45,483 nucleotides of DNA, from the IMG/VR virus record IMGVR_UViG_3300046747_000254, positions 1-45,483 of that record; one strand, written 5' to 3'. Positions 23,441 to 30,834 of this stretch are shown here, piece by piece. Source of the stretch: a virus. The notes under the pieces were generated by a model. The model was not told where the DNA came from and did no database searches. It was given only the letters and a program-made list of their open reading frames with translations. Each line of letters begins with the position of its first letter. Within the stretch, counting starts at the first letter, position 1. A program made the position numbers and the translations under genes.

Positions 23441-26437
23441 ATGGCCATTATCGTCAACACCTCCGGGTGGCCGCTCAACGTAGCCAAGCCGTCGCAGGTG
23501 ACGAACGGCCAGTGGTGCTTCACGTTCACGCCCAACTTCGCGTCCGGCGCGGTAGGCACGACGCGGCGCATGTTCCAGATCGGAACCGGCACCGCAGAGC
23601 CGACCAACGCCAACGGCATGGTCGGCTGCTACGGGTTCCTCGGCACGCCGTACATCGTGCACAAGTGGGACACGGCGGGTGGCAACGGCACGGCGATCGC
23701 GGCGACGTGGTCTGCCAGCCAGACGATGACGCTGTACCTCGATACGACCGGCTCTGGTCGTATGCAGCTGTACGGCGCCACGACCGGCAACAGCTCTACC
23801 GCGATGGTCGGCACCAAGAGCTACCCGGCCGGCAATATGTACGTCGGCTCGGACTCGAGCGGCGGCCACGCCTTCACCGGCACGCTGTCCAACGTGTACG
23901 ACTTCGACCATACGGTCGCAGGCGCAGAAGCTGGCCTGACTGGGGCCGCAGCGGGAGCGCAGACGATCACGTCGACGGTCGCAGCAGCTCGTCCAGGGCT
24001 CGACGCTGCGGTGGTCGGGTCGATGCGCGTCAACGCGACGATGGCTGGCGCAGAGGATGGCCTGACGGCTGCGGCCACGGGTGCCTCGACGTCCTCGCCA
24101 CCCAACCCTGGGTACGCTGGCGGCGCGACCCTTGACCTGAGCGCGAGCCAGCCGGTGAGTCTGTTGGGGACGGCCCCCGACTTCATGCGGAATGGGCGCT
24201 GGCGGTTCACGTTCACGCAGACGAGCGAGGGCGCGTCCTTTTCTGGGGTTCTGTTCGGGTTCGCCGGTGCCGGCGCCCTGGGCGACGACCAGGTCTACTG
24301 CAGCAACGCCCTGGGCAGGATCTACGTAGCTGTCGGCGGTGCCTTCACGTACCGCAGCGCCACGTGGTCGTTCAGCCAGCCCGTCACCGTCACCGTCGAC
24401 AACGCAGCGGCCACGTTGGCCATCGCCGGGGCGACCACCGGCAACGGCACGTTCTCGATCAACAGCGGGACGCCCTGGACCTGGTCAGCAGGGGCGCTCG
24501 GCGTCGGCCAGTACGCCGGCACGACGCCGATCGGCAATCGGTTCGTCGGCTCGTTCAGCAACGTCGAAGCCGTGGAAGGTCCCACGGAGGCAGAGCTCGT
24601 CGGAGCGGCCTCTGGCGCACAGACGCTCACCTCTACCGCCGCCGGCGCAGAGGCGGGCCTGACGGGCGCAGCGATCGTCGCGCAGACGTTCGCCAGCACG
24701 GCAGCCGGCGCGGAGGCGGGCCTGACGGGCGCGGCCACCGTCGCGCAGACGATTGCTGGCACGGTCGCGGGTAGCGAGGCTGGCCTGACGGGCGCGGCCA
24801 CCGTCGCGCAGACCTTCGCCTCGACCGTCGCAGCAGCCCGGCCTGGGCTCGACGCGCTCTCCAGCGTCGCGCAGACCATCCCTGGCACCGTCGCCACCTC
24901 CCAGCCCGGCCTGGTCGCCTTTGCGCCCTCCGGCAACGACGTCAACGGCACGGTCGCGGCTGCGCGACTGGGGCTCGACGCAGCCGTTGCCGGCACCATC
25001 GGCGACGCCTTCCCGTTCGTCGTCGCGGCCGCCGAGGCCGGACTCACGGGCACAGCGACGGCGGCGCTGACGATCAGCGGCGCGGTCGCTGGCGGCGAGG
25101 CCGGGCTCACTGGCAGCCTGGCTGGCGCATTCCCGCACATCGGCACCATCGCGGCAGACCGACCTGGCCTGACCGCTGCCGCAGCCGGAGGCGAGGCCAT
25201 CGCCGCGACTGTCGCGGGCGCGCGCGTCGGGCTCACTGCCGCTGCCAACGCGCTCCGCTACAACGTGACCGTCGCCGGTGTGCTCGGGCAGACCGGGTTC
25301 GTGGCTGGCCTGACGGTCGCCGCCACGCCGTCCCTGTCGACCACGCCGACCTTCATGCGGACGGGGCGCTGGCGCTTCTCGTTCACGCAGCGCGTGGGGG
25401 CATCGACGGTCGGCGCGTCGTATCTGTTCGAGGTCGGAGCTGCCGGCAACAGAATGTCGGTCAACAACGACCTGGGCGCCATCTTCCTCGAGGCCAGCGG
25501 CGGCTTCGTTTCGTCCGCGACCATCTCCGCGCCGCAGGGCCAGGCGGTCACAGTCGACGTCGACTGGGTGAACAGCTTGATGACCGTGACCGGTGCCACG
25601 ACCGGTAACGGGGCGTACGCGATCTCCCCGGCCTCCAGCTGGCCGTCCGGCACGCTCGGCATCGGGCAAGACTCCGGCGCGTCGATCGCACCTTTCGACG
25701 GGACCATCTCGAGCGTCGAGAAATGGGGCACCGACGTTCTGGTCGCCGACGTGCGCGTGGCGCTGGCAGCCACCATGGCCGGCGCGGAGGCTGGTCTGAC
25801 GGGCAGCGCGACGGGCAGCGTCGCCGTGCCGGTCATCGGCGTCATCGCCGGCTCCGAGGCTGGTCTAACGGGCGCGTCGTCCGACTACGCGGCGCCGTCC
25901 GACTCGGCCTGGTCTGGCGCGTTCACCGGGCACGCGACCACCTACCCAGCTGCCCCAGCGGACGCCACCGGAGACCCGTCCGGCGGCCTGTTCGTCTCGC
26001 CCACGGTGGCTCTGTCGGTCGCCTTGAGCAGCGCGGGCCCAGCGGGCGGCGCGTTCAGCAGCGGGTCCTCGCAGGCGCGATCGGTGCCAGGAGCGTCCGC
26101 GCTGCCCACGGGGCCTGCGAGTGGCGGTTTTGCGGACATGCAGTTCTCCGACCCGGTGCCGGGCGTCATCGCCGGTGCGGTCAACGCCGCGCCGTCGGGG
26201 CTGGTCGCAGCGCTCTCCGCGATTCGCTTCAACGGCACGGTCGCGGCAGCGCGCCCTGGGCTCGCCGCTGTGGTCACCGGGCTGCGCATCAACGGAACGG
26301 TGGCTGGCGCAGAGGCTGGCCTTGTCGGCTCGACGAGCGAGCTTCCCGACCTGGCCGCTGGGTTCTCTTACTTGGTCAACTCGGCCGGGGCCTATCTGAC
26401 CGACGTGAATGGCTCGCTGCTCTACGGAAAGACCTAA
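23441..26437 (+). CDS. Large fibre protein: three lectin-like domains and AGAEAGLTG repeats
   Basis: 998 aa. Three related beta-sandwich (LamG/concanavalin-like) domains lie at ~1-160, ~229-380 and ~623-765; each begins with a G-[RQ]-W-[RC]-F-[TS]-F-T strand and contains a G-A-T-T-G-N motif. Between and after them run ~20-residue repeats with the core AGAEAGLTGAA or AARPGLDAA (clearest at ~383-620; others at ~160-220 and ~770-815). The C-terminus (FSYLVNSAGAYLTDVNGSLL) is a typical fibre end. Likely a tail fibre that binds surface glycans. No chaperone domain or hydrolase motif seen. Confidence 0.65.
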   Translation: MAIIVNTSGWPLNVAKPSQVTNGQWCFTFTPNFASGAVGTTRRMFQIGTGTAEPTNANGMVGCYGFLGTPYIVHKWDTAGGNGTAIAATWSASQTMTLYLDTTGSGRMQLYGATTGNSSTAMVGTKSYPAGNMYVGSDSSGGHAFTGTLSNVYDFDHTVAGAEAGLTGAAAGAQTITSTVAAARPGLDAAVVGSMRVNATMAGAEDGLTAAATGASTSSPPNPGYAGGATLDLSASQPVSLLGTAPDFMRNGRWRFTFTQTSEGASFSGVLFGFAGAGALGDDQVYCSNALGRIYVAVGGAFTYRSATWSFSQPVTVTVDNAAATLAIAGATTGNGTFSINSGTPWTWSAGALGVGQYAGTTPIGNRFVGSFSNVEAVEGPTEAELVGAASGAQTLTSTAAGAEAGLTGAAIVAQTFASTAAGAEAGLTGAATVAQTIAGTVAGSEAGLTGAATVAQTFASTVAAARPGLDALSSVAQTIPGTVATSQPGLVAFAPSGNDVNGTVAAARLGLDAAVAGTIGDAFPFVVAAAEAGLTGTATAALTISGAVAGGEAGLTGSLAGAFPHIGTIAADRPGLTAAAAGGEAIAATVAGARVGLTAAANALRYNVTVAGVLGQTGFVAGLTVAATPSLSTTPTFMRTGRWRFSFTQRVGASTVGASYLFEVGAAGNRMSVNNDLGAIFLEASGGFVSSATISAPQGQAVTVDVDWVNSLMTVTGATTGNGAYAISPASSWPSGTLGIGQDSGASIAPFDGTISSVEKWGTDVLVADVRVALAATMAGAEAGLTGSATGSVAVPVIGVIAGSEAGLTGASSDYAAPSDSAWSGAFTGHATTYPAAPADATGDPSGGLFVSPTVALSVALSSAGPAGGAFSSGSSQARSVPGASALPTGPASGGFADMQFSDPVPGVIAGAVNAAPSGLVAALSAIRFNGTVAAARPGLAAVVTGLRINGTVAGAEAGLVGSTSELPDLAAGFSYLVNSAGAYLTDVNGSLLYGKT
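24600..25300 (+). repeat. Coding repeats of the fibre gene
   Basis: Units of about 60 bases encode T-V-A-G-x-E-A-G-L-T-G-A-A-T-V-A-Q-T. The strongest DNA similarity is at 24640-24850, where three near-copies follow one another. Such repeats can expand or contract by recombination. Confidence 0.7.
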
Positions 26438-26440
26438 ACC

Positions 26441-27916
26441 ATGCCCATTACAACGGTTGCGTACGCCACGACGACGCGCATGGCCGCGCTCACCGACTAC
26501 TCGGGCGTGGTCACTGGCGTGCTGATCAACAACACGGCGCGGCAAGCCAACAGGGCCGCCATCCAGGCGGCTGTCGACGACTGCGCGGCGAACAGCAAGA
26601 TCCTCGTCGTCCCGCCGGCCACGTACGAGATCCACAACGCCGCCGTCATCCTGCCGGCTGGCTTCCGCCTGCTTGGCACGATGGAGTCGCGCATCGTCCA
26701 GTACAGCCTCGACAAACCCGTGGTGCACGTGGGCGCGGTGCTGGGCACGACCGGCGTCACGGTCGAGCACGTTGTCATCGACGGCCTCTACCTGCGCTAC
26801 AGCGGCACGGCCACGGCAGGCGGAAACGCGCTCGAGCTGCAGAGCACGTACATGTGCGACTTCCGCAACATTCAGATCGGAGACGTGCAATCGACGTACG
26901 CCTCGCGCACCAGCGTGCCGTACATCGGCGTGTTCTGCGACGACGCAACCGGCACCACGCCGTGCTTCAGCTGCAGCTACACGAACATCCGCATCAAGCA
27001 CTTCGGCTACCGGGGCTTTTCGGCCAACCGGCTCAACTACGAGGCTGCGACCGGCAACGTCTGGAACAACATCTACATCGCGGGCGGTAACTCTGCCGGC
27101 AAGCAGGACCTGTCTGCCGTCGCTGGCGCCGATATGTCCCACGGCGCGCTGATCCTCGGCTCGCAGGCGCAGGGCGTGTTCAACCAGCTCAACATCGAGT
27201 GGCTGACCGGCACCGGCATCATCAAGATGGAAGTCTGCGACCAGATGGTCTTCAACAGCGTCAACCTCGAGGGGCTGTCGCTCAAGGCGTCGTCGTCGCG
27301 AGACATTGGCTTCATCGACGTGTACAACGGCTCGTTCACGATCGAGGGCCTGACGATCAACAACTGCATCGCGACCGCCGCGCTCAACGCCTCGACCGCC
27401 AGCATACTGCGCCTCGGGCCGGCGACCGTCGCGCGCGTCAACAACGTCAGGCCGCTGCTCAACACGGGGATCACCACCTCGTTCTACGGCGTGCGCAGCA
27501 ACAGCGCCGCGAGCAGCCGCGTGGACTTCGGCCAGTTCGCCCTGGGCAACGGCGACGCCATGACAGCCTACGACGATGGCACCTTCGCGGCCGGCACGGG
27601 CAACGGCTATGGCCAGCTGACCGACTTCAACGGCGGCGGGATGCACACGCTGGCAGACGCCAACGCCACCATCTACAGCTACCGTGGCGACAGCGTAGTT
27701 CGCGTGCCGGCGACCGCAGTCCGCACGATCATCCTGTCGCGCCAGTGCTCGTCGACCATCACCACGCGCATCCCGCCTGGCACGCGCAAGCGCATCAAGG
27801 CCACGAGCTCCAACTCGGTGGCCGTCCAGAACTACAACGCGGCGGCGCTGGCCACGATTACAACCGGAACGTTCGCCGAGTTCGTGTTCGACGGCACGGA
27901 CTGGCTCCTGGCCTGA
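26441..27916 (+). CDS. Tailspike with parallel beta-helix (pectate-lyase-like) fold
   Basis: 491 aa. The N-terminal helix AIQAAVDDCAANSKILVVPP, followed by TYEIHNAAVILPAGFRLLG, is the standard cap of phage right-handed beta-helix spikes. Repeating strands (FRNIQIGDVQ, YTNIRIKHFGYRG, VWNNIYIAGG, LNIEWLTGTG, FNSVNLEGLSL, EGLTINNCIA) follow through residue ~370. The C-terminal ~110 residues form a separate beta domain. Likely a receptor-binding or depolymerising spike; the catalytic residues and substrate cannot be told from sequence. Confidence 0.75.
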   Translation: MPITTVAYATTTRMAALTDYSGVVTGVLINNTARQANRAAIQAAVDDCAANSKILVVPPATYEIHNAAVILPAGFRLLGTMESRIVQYSLDKPVVHVGAVLGTTGVTVEHVVIDGLYLRYSGTATAGGNALELQSTYMCDFRNIQIGDVQSTYASRTSVPYIGVFCDDATGTTPCFSCSYTNIRIKHFGYRGFSANRLNYEAATGNVWNNIYIAGGNSAGKQDLSAVAGADMSHGALILGSQAQGVFNQLNIEWLTGTGIIKMEVCDQMVFNSVNLEGLSLKASSSRDIGFIDVYNGSFTIEGLTINNCIATAALNASTASILRLGPATVARVNNVRPLLNTGITTSFYGVRSNSAASSRVDFGQFALGNGDAMTAYDDGTFAAGTGNGYGQLTDFNGGGMHTLADANATIYSYRGDSVVRVPATAVRTIILSRQCSSTITTRIPPGTRKRIKATSSNSVAVQNYNAAALATITTGTFAEFVFDGTDWLLA

Positions 27917-27990
27917 CATTCCTGTCACTCTTCTCAAGACCGCCCCAGTTTGGTAAGGTACTCAGGTCTACAGAAAGACAGGTCGCCGCT

Positions 27991-28203
27991 ATGGCCAACA
28001 AGCTCTCACCTCAGGATTGGAAGCGTATTCTTACTGTTCTTGGAGGCGCGGTACTCACCGTGCTCCCGAGCATCTTTCCGCAGTACGCATGGCTTGGAGA
28101 CGCGCTCGGGAAGGTATCCTTCCTGTTGTTCGGCATCGCCGTGCCGTCGCCGGGGCAGTCGGTCGTGGCGACGCAGAGTGCCAGTCCACCCGCCGACCGG
28201 TGA
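27991..28203 (+). CDS. Probable holin
   Basis: 70 aa. A charged start (MANKLSPQDWKR) leads into two hydrophobic stretches, ILTVLGGAVLTVLPSIFP (~13-30) and WLGDALGKVSFLLFGIAVP (~34-52), then a polar tail. Size, two spans and location just upstream of the endolysin fit a small holin. The stop overlaps the next GTG start (GTGA). A 74-base gap upstream (27917-27990) may hold a promoter but none is convincing. Confidence 0.6.
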   Translation: MANKLSPQDWKRILTVLGGAVLTVLPSIFPQYAWLGDALGKVSFLLFGIAVPSPGQSVVATQSASPPADR

Positions 28204-28286
28204 ACGTCTGCAGAGGCGGCCGGCACGTCAAGTGGTGCGACTGCGAGTTCGAAGTAGAAGAGGAGTTGCCGTGGATCAACGACTGA
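28200..28286 (+). CDS. 28-aa Cys/Trp-rich peptide
   Basis: GTG start inside the holin stop (GTGA). It reads MNVCRGGRHVKWCDCEFEVE and ends EELPWIND, with three Cys, an acidic end and no membrane span. Its 3' end overlaps the next small gene by 16 bases. The linked start/stop chain is the only evidence for it. Confidence 0.3.
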   Translation: MNVCRGGRHVKWCDCEFEVEEELPWIND

Positions 28287-28393
28287 AAGACGAAGCGAAG
28301 ACTGCGGCAGTGCCGGTGCTGACGGTGTTCGGCAAGTGGCTGCTGACGCGGCCGCGCATCGCCGAGGTGCTGAAGAAGCTCGGCATCAAGTGA
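28271..28393 (+). CDS. 40-aa lysis-region peptide
   Basis: GTG start eight bases after an AGAGGAG site. It begins MDQRLKDEAKTAAVPVLTVF and ends RPRIAEVLKKLGIK: an amphipathic helix with basic ends and a hydrophobic middle (PVLTVFGKWLL). Its stop overlaps the endolysin start (GTGA). Possible holin partner or spanin substitute; function unknown. Confidence 0.45.
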   Translation: MDQRLKDEAKTAAVPVLTVFGKWLLTRPRIAEVLKKLGIK

Positions 28394-28854
28394 TTCCAGT
28401 CCTGCCTGTTGTGGTGCCGACGGCAGTCATCATGCCGTCGTACCTGGCTGTTGCGTTTGGGGAGATCGGCGTCCGCGAGGACACGCTCCCTGGGCGCTCC
28501 AACCCGCGCATCGCGCGCTACCACGGCGTCACTGCTGGCGGCGAGGCGGTCGACGACGTGGCGTGGTGCGCAAGCTTCCTCGGCTACTGCCTCGAGATGG
28601 GCGGCATGAAGTCCACCAAGAGCAAGGCAGCGGTGAGCTACGCCAGCTACGGCACGGCGACGCTCTACCGCTTCGGCTGCATCCTGGTGTTCGGCAAGAC
28701 CGACCCTGACGCCAAGGGCTCTGGCCACGTCGGCTTCGGCATCGGCCTCACCGGCCACACGGTGTATTGCCTAGGTGGGAATCAGTCGGATGGGGTGACG
28801 ATCGCAGCGCGGGACATCAGGGACGTCCGCACGCTGCGCTGGCCTACCGCCTAG
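28390..28854 (+). CDS. Endolysin, TIGR02594-type (NlpC/P60/CHAP-like)
   Basis: 154 aa from a GTG overlapping the previous stop. The order GVREDTLPGRSNPRIARYH (27-45), VAWCASFLGYCLEMGG (58-72), GSGHVGFGIG (110-119) and YCLGGNQSDGV (126-136) matches the TIGR02594 cysteine peptidase/amidase family, with catalytic Cys60, His113 and Asn131. These enzymes cut peptide bonds in peptidoglycan at lysis. No cell-wall-binding domain and no clear signal peptide, so export depends on the holin. Its stop lies within CTAG shared with the opposite gene. Confidence 0.8.
   Translation: MIPVLPVVVPTAVIMPSYLAVAFGEIGVREDTLPGRSNPRIARYHGVTAGGEAVDDVAWCASFLGYCLEMGGMKSTKSKAAVSYASYGTATLYRFGCILVFGKTDPDAKGSGHVGFGIGLTGHTVYCLGGNQSDGVTIAARDIRDVRTLRWPTA
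28851..28854. other. Shared stop CTAG between converging genes
   Basis: The plus-strand endolysin ends with TAG at 28852-28854, and the minus-strand endonuclease ends with TAG read from 28853-28851. The two large transcription units therefore meet with four overlapping bases and no room for a terminator. Confidence 0.9.
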
Positions 28855-29561
28855 AGCGTGACGTGCTTCCACTTCTGGCCGGCCTTGATGGCCCAGATAG
28901 CGCGGGTGGTCACGCCGTAGAGTCGCCCGATGGATGCGCATGACTCCTTGGCTGCCAGGCGCCGCCTGACGTCGCGCACCTTCTCCTCGTTGAGCTTCGC
29001 CGTCCCGTTGTCGGAGCCGCGACCGCGTGTCTTGTGCTCGGCGAGCCGGTGGTCGGCGCGCGGTGGTGCTACCATGCCCTTGGTGGCGTAGGCGCGCGAG
29101 ACGCCGCTGCGAACGCGCTGCACAAAGCACAACGACACGCCGTGCTCCGTGGCGATTCTCACGAGCGGACCCGTCGCCAAGAACACTGCACGAACGACGT
29201 CGTCCGACGCCGCGCGTTCGACCTCGTCGACATTATCTTGGTGAGTTCCCCAGCGCAGGTTGTCGAGTCTGTTGTTGGTGCGCGTGGCGTCCGGCGAGTG
29301 CAAGCACTCCATCCCGTCAGGGCATGGCCCGACGAACGCCTCGAGGACGAGCCTGTGAACCTTGTGCGTGCGATAGCGCCCAGAGGCGGTGGCCAGCGAT
29401 ACGCGCGCGTATCCGTCCCGCCTGTCCGGCTTCGCGTCCCGCACGCGAGGCGTCGGCAGCAGCACGTGACTCGCGTCTGTCATCCTTGCTACGCGACCGT
29501 GAGAGCTGACCGCGTAGTCAGGCGAGTGCCAGATCGTCGCCCACATCTCTGTGTTGTCCAT
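28851..29561 (-). CDS. HNH homing-type endonuclease (NUMOD4-HNH)
   Basis: 236 aa. Residues ~5-28 (EMWATIWHSPDYAVSSHGRV) are a NUMOD4-type motif (usual form: W-x-x-I-x-x-Y-x-V-S-x-x-G-R-V-x-S). Residues ~67-108 (KVHRLVLEAFVGP, then CLHSPDATRTNNRLDNLRWG) are the HNH_3 catalytic region with V-H-R-L-V-L and H-x-D-x-x-x-x-N-N. The C-terminus (LNEEKVRDVRRRLAAKES, then GVTTRAIWAIKAGQKW) is a DNA-binding repeat. Probably a free-standing homing endonuclease. It is last in the minus unit, after the scaffold gene, with an inverted repeat at its border. Confidence 0.8.
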   Translation of the reverse strand: MDNTEMWATIWHSPDYAVSSHGRVARMTDASHVLLPTPRVRDAKPDRRDGYARVSLATASGRYRTHKVHRLVLEAFVGPCPDGMECLHSPDATRTNNRLDNLRWGTHQDNVDEVERAASDDVVRAVFLATGPLVRIATEHGVSLCFVQRVRSGVSRAYATKGMVAPPRADHRLAEHKTRGRGSDNGTAKLNEEKVRDVRRRLAAKESCASIGRLYGVTTRAIWAIKAGQKWKHVTL

Positions 29562-29569
29562 CGCGCTTC

Positions 29570-29640
29570 ATGGACCCCGACTTATAACAAGTCAACTACT
29601 TGCGAACGCGAATGTTGCCCATCAGGTAGTCGGGGTCCAT
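29570..29640. repeat. 13-base inverted repeat at the scaffold/endonuclease border
   Basis: ATGGACCCCGACT (29570-29582) is the exact reverse complement of 29628-29640; the loop is 45 bases. The right arm lies inside the scaffold gene (codons for M-D-P-D-Y) and the left arm upstream of the endonuclease start. It may act as an RNA hairpin or mark the endonuclease insertion site. Confidence 0.65.
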
Positions 29641-30834
29641 CGAGCGGCGGTGGCGCGGCACCTCGTCCCACTTCTGGCCGTTCGGGGCCACGCCTCGAGC
29701 GCGCTGCTGCGTCTGCTGTGCACGCGGAGGGATGATCGGCTTCTTGACGGGCGGGGCACCTGTGGGCTTGAGCCCGACGAACTTGGCGGCGAACTGGACT
29801 GCCTGCGCGACGTCTTCCTGCGTGATGGACTCGCCAGGCGCGAGCTCGCGCGCGCGCTTGTCCAGCTTCATCTGTGCTGTCGGCACGAAGTCCGGGTGCT
29901 CGATCTTCTGACCAATCAACCCGGCTCGACGCAGGCCCTCGTTCCAGCCCGGCTTGATGACCGACATCCGGTGTTGGTCGACCGCGCGACGGTGCGTCTC
30001 TTCCTGCAGCTCGCTCTGGCGCGCCTCGAGCAGCTTGCGCTGCTGCTCGATCGACCGCTGGTTGCGCTCGTATAGAAACCTCGCGCGCGACGTGGGGTCC
30101 TGCTGCCAGTCGGTGAGGTCCTTGTAGCGACGCTCGAACAGGCGCTGCAGCGTGCCGTGCTCGAGCTCGTCGGAGCGCGACAAGATCTCGTACATCTTGT
30201 CTGGGTCGCGCAGCAGGCGCTCGAAGTAGGCGCCGTTGGCGTGCACCTCCTTCTTGGCCTCGTCGACCTGCCGGCTCATCGCGGCGCGCTCCTCGCCAAT
30301 CTTCGCTAGCCGGGCGGCGATAGCCTTCTGGCCGGAGAAGCTATCCGCGAGCTCCTTGAGATTGACGACGTGCTTCTCGCCGTCGACCTTCACCTCGACG
30401 AACACATCATCGGGCAGGTCATCGCGCTTGTGGGGGCGCTTCTTGGTGCCCTCGAGCTGCTCTGCCGGCGGGTCCTCGGCGTCGAGCTGCTCGGCCTCCT
30501 CTGGCTCGGCCTTGGGCTTCTTGCGCGGCTTCTCCTCGACCTCGTCGTCCTCGGCCGGCTTGCGGGTGCGCGTGCGCGGCGCTTCGTCCTCGTCGTCCTC
30601 CTGGTCGTCGTCGGGCTCGTTGCCGAGTAGCTCGTCGACCTCGGCCTCGGCCTCGCGACGCTCTGCCTTGGTGGGCGGTCCGCGACGCGGCGCCGGCTTG
30701 GGCGCCTTGGCGAGCGCCTCGGCGGCTGCCGCGTCCGGGTCGGTGAACAGCGAGCTGCGCTTGAGCGGCTTGGGGGGTAGCGCTTCGATGCCCGGCTCGA
30801 GGGCTGGCGCTGCTGCGGGTGCTTCGTCACTCAT
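29596..30834 (-). CDS. Capsid scaffold protein
   Basis: 412 aa, highly charged. The N-terminal ~150 residues are Pro/Ala/Asp/Glu/Lys rich and disordered. A short structured piece follows (DVFVEVKVDGEKHVVNLKEL, ~143-162), then long coiled-coil helices (~165-290, e.g. RARFLYERNQRSIEQQRKLL). The C-terminus is basic (RRSMDPDYLMGNIRVRK), as in the capsid-binding end of scaffold proteins. It directly follows the portal gene with an ATGA overlap. It would guide capsid assembly, though the capsid gene is on the opposite strand. Confidence 0.7.
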   Translation of the reverse strand: MSDEAPAAAPALEPGIEALPPKPLKRSSLFTDPDAAAAEALAKAPKPAPRRGPPTKAERREAEAEVDELLGNEPDDDQEDDEDEAPRTRTRKPAEDDEVEEKPRKKPKAEPEEAEQLDAEDPPAEQLEGTKKRPHKRDDLPDDVFVEVKVDGEKHVVNLKELADSFSGQKAIAARLAKIGEERAAMSRQVDEAKKEVHANGAYFERLLRDPDKMYEILSRSDELEHGTLQRLFERRYKDLTDWQQDPTSRARFLYERNQRSIEQQRKLLEARQSELQEETHRRAVDQHRMSVIKPGWNEGLRRAGLIGQKIEHPDFVPTAQMKLDKRARELAPGESITQEDVAQAVQFAAKFVGLKPTGAPPVKKPIIPPRAQQTQQRARGVAPNGQKWDEVPRHRRSMDPDYLMGNIRVRK

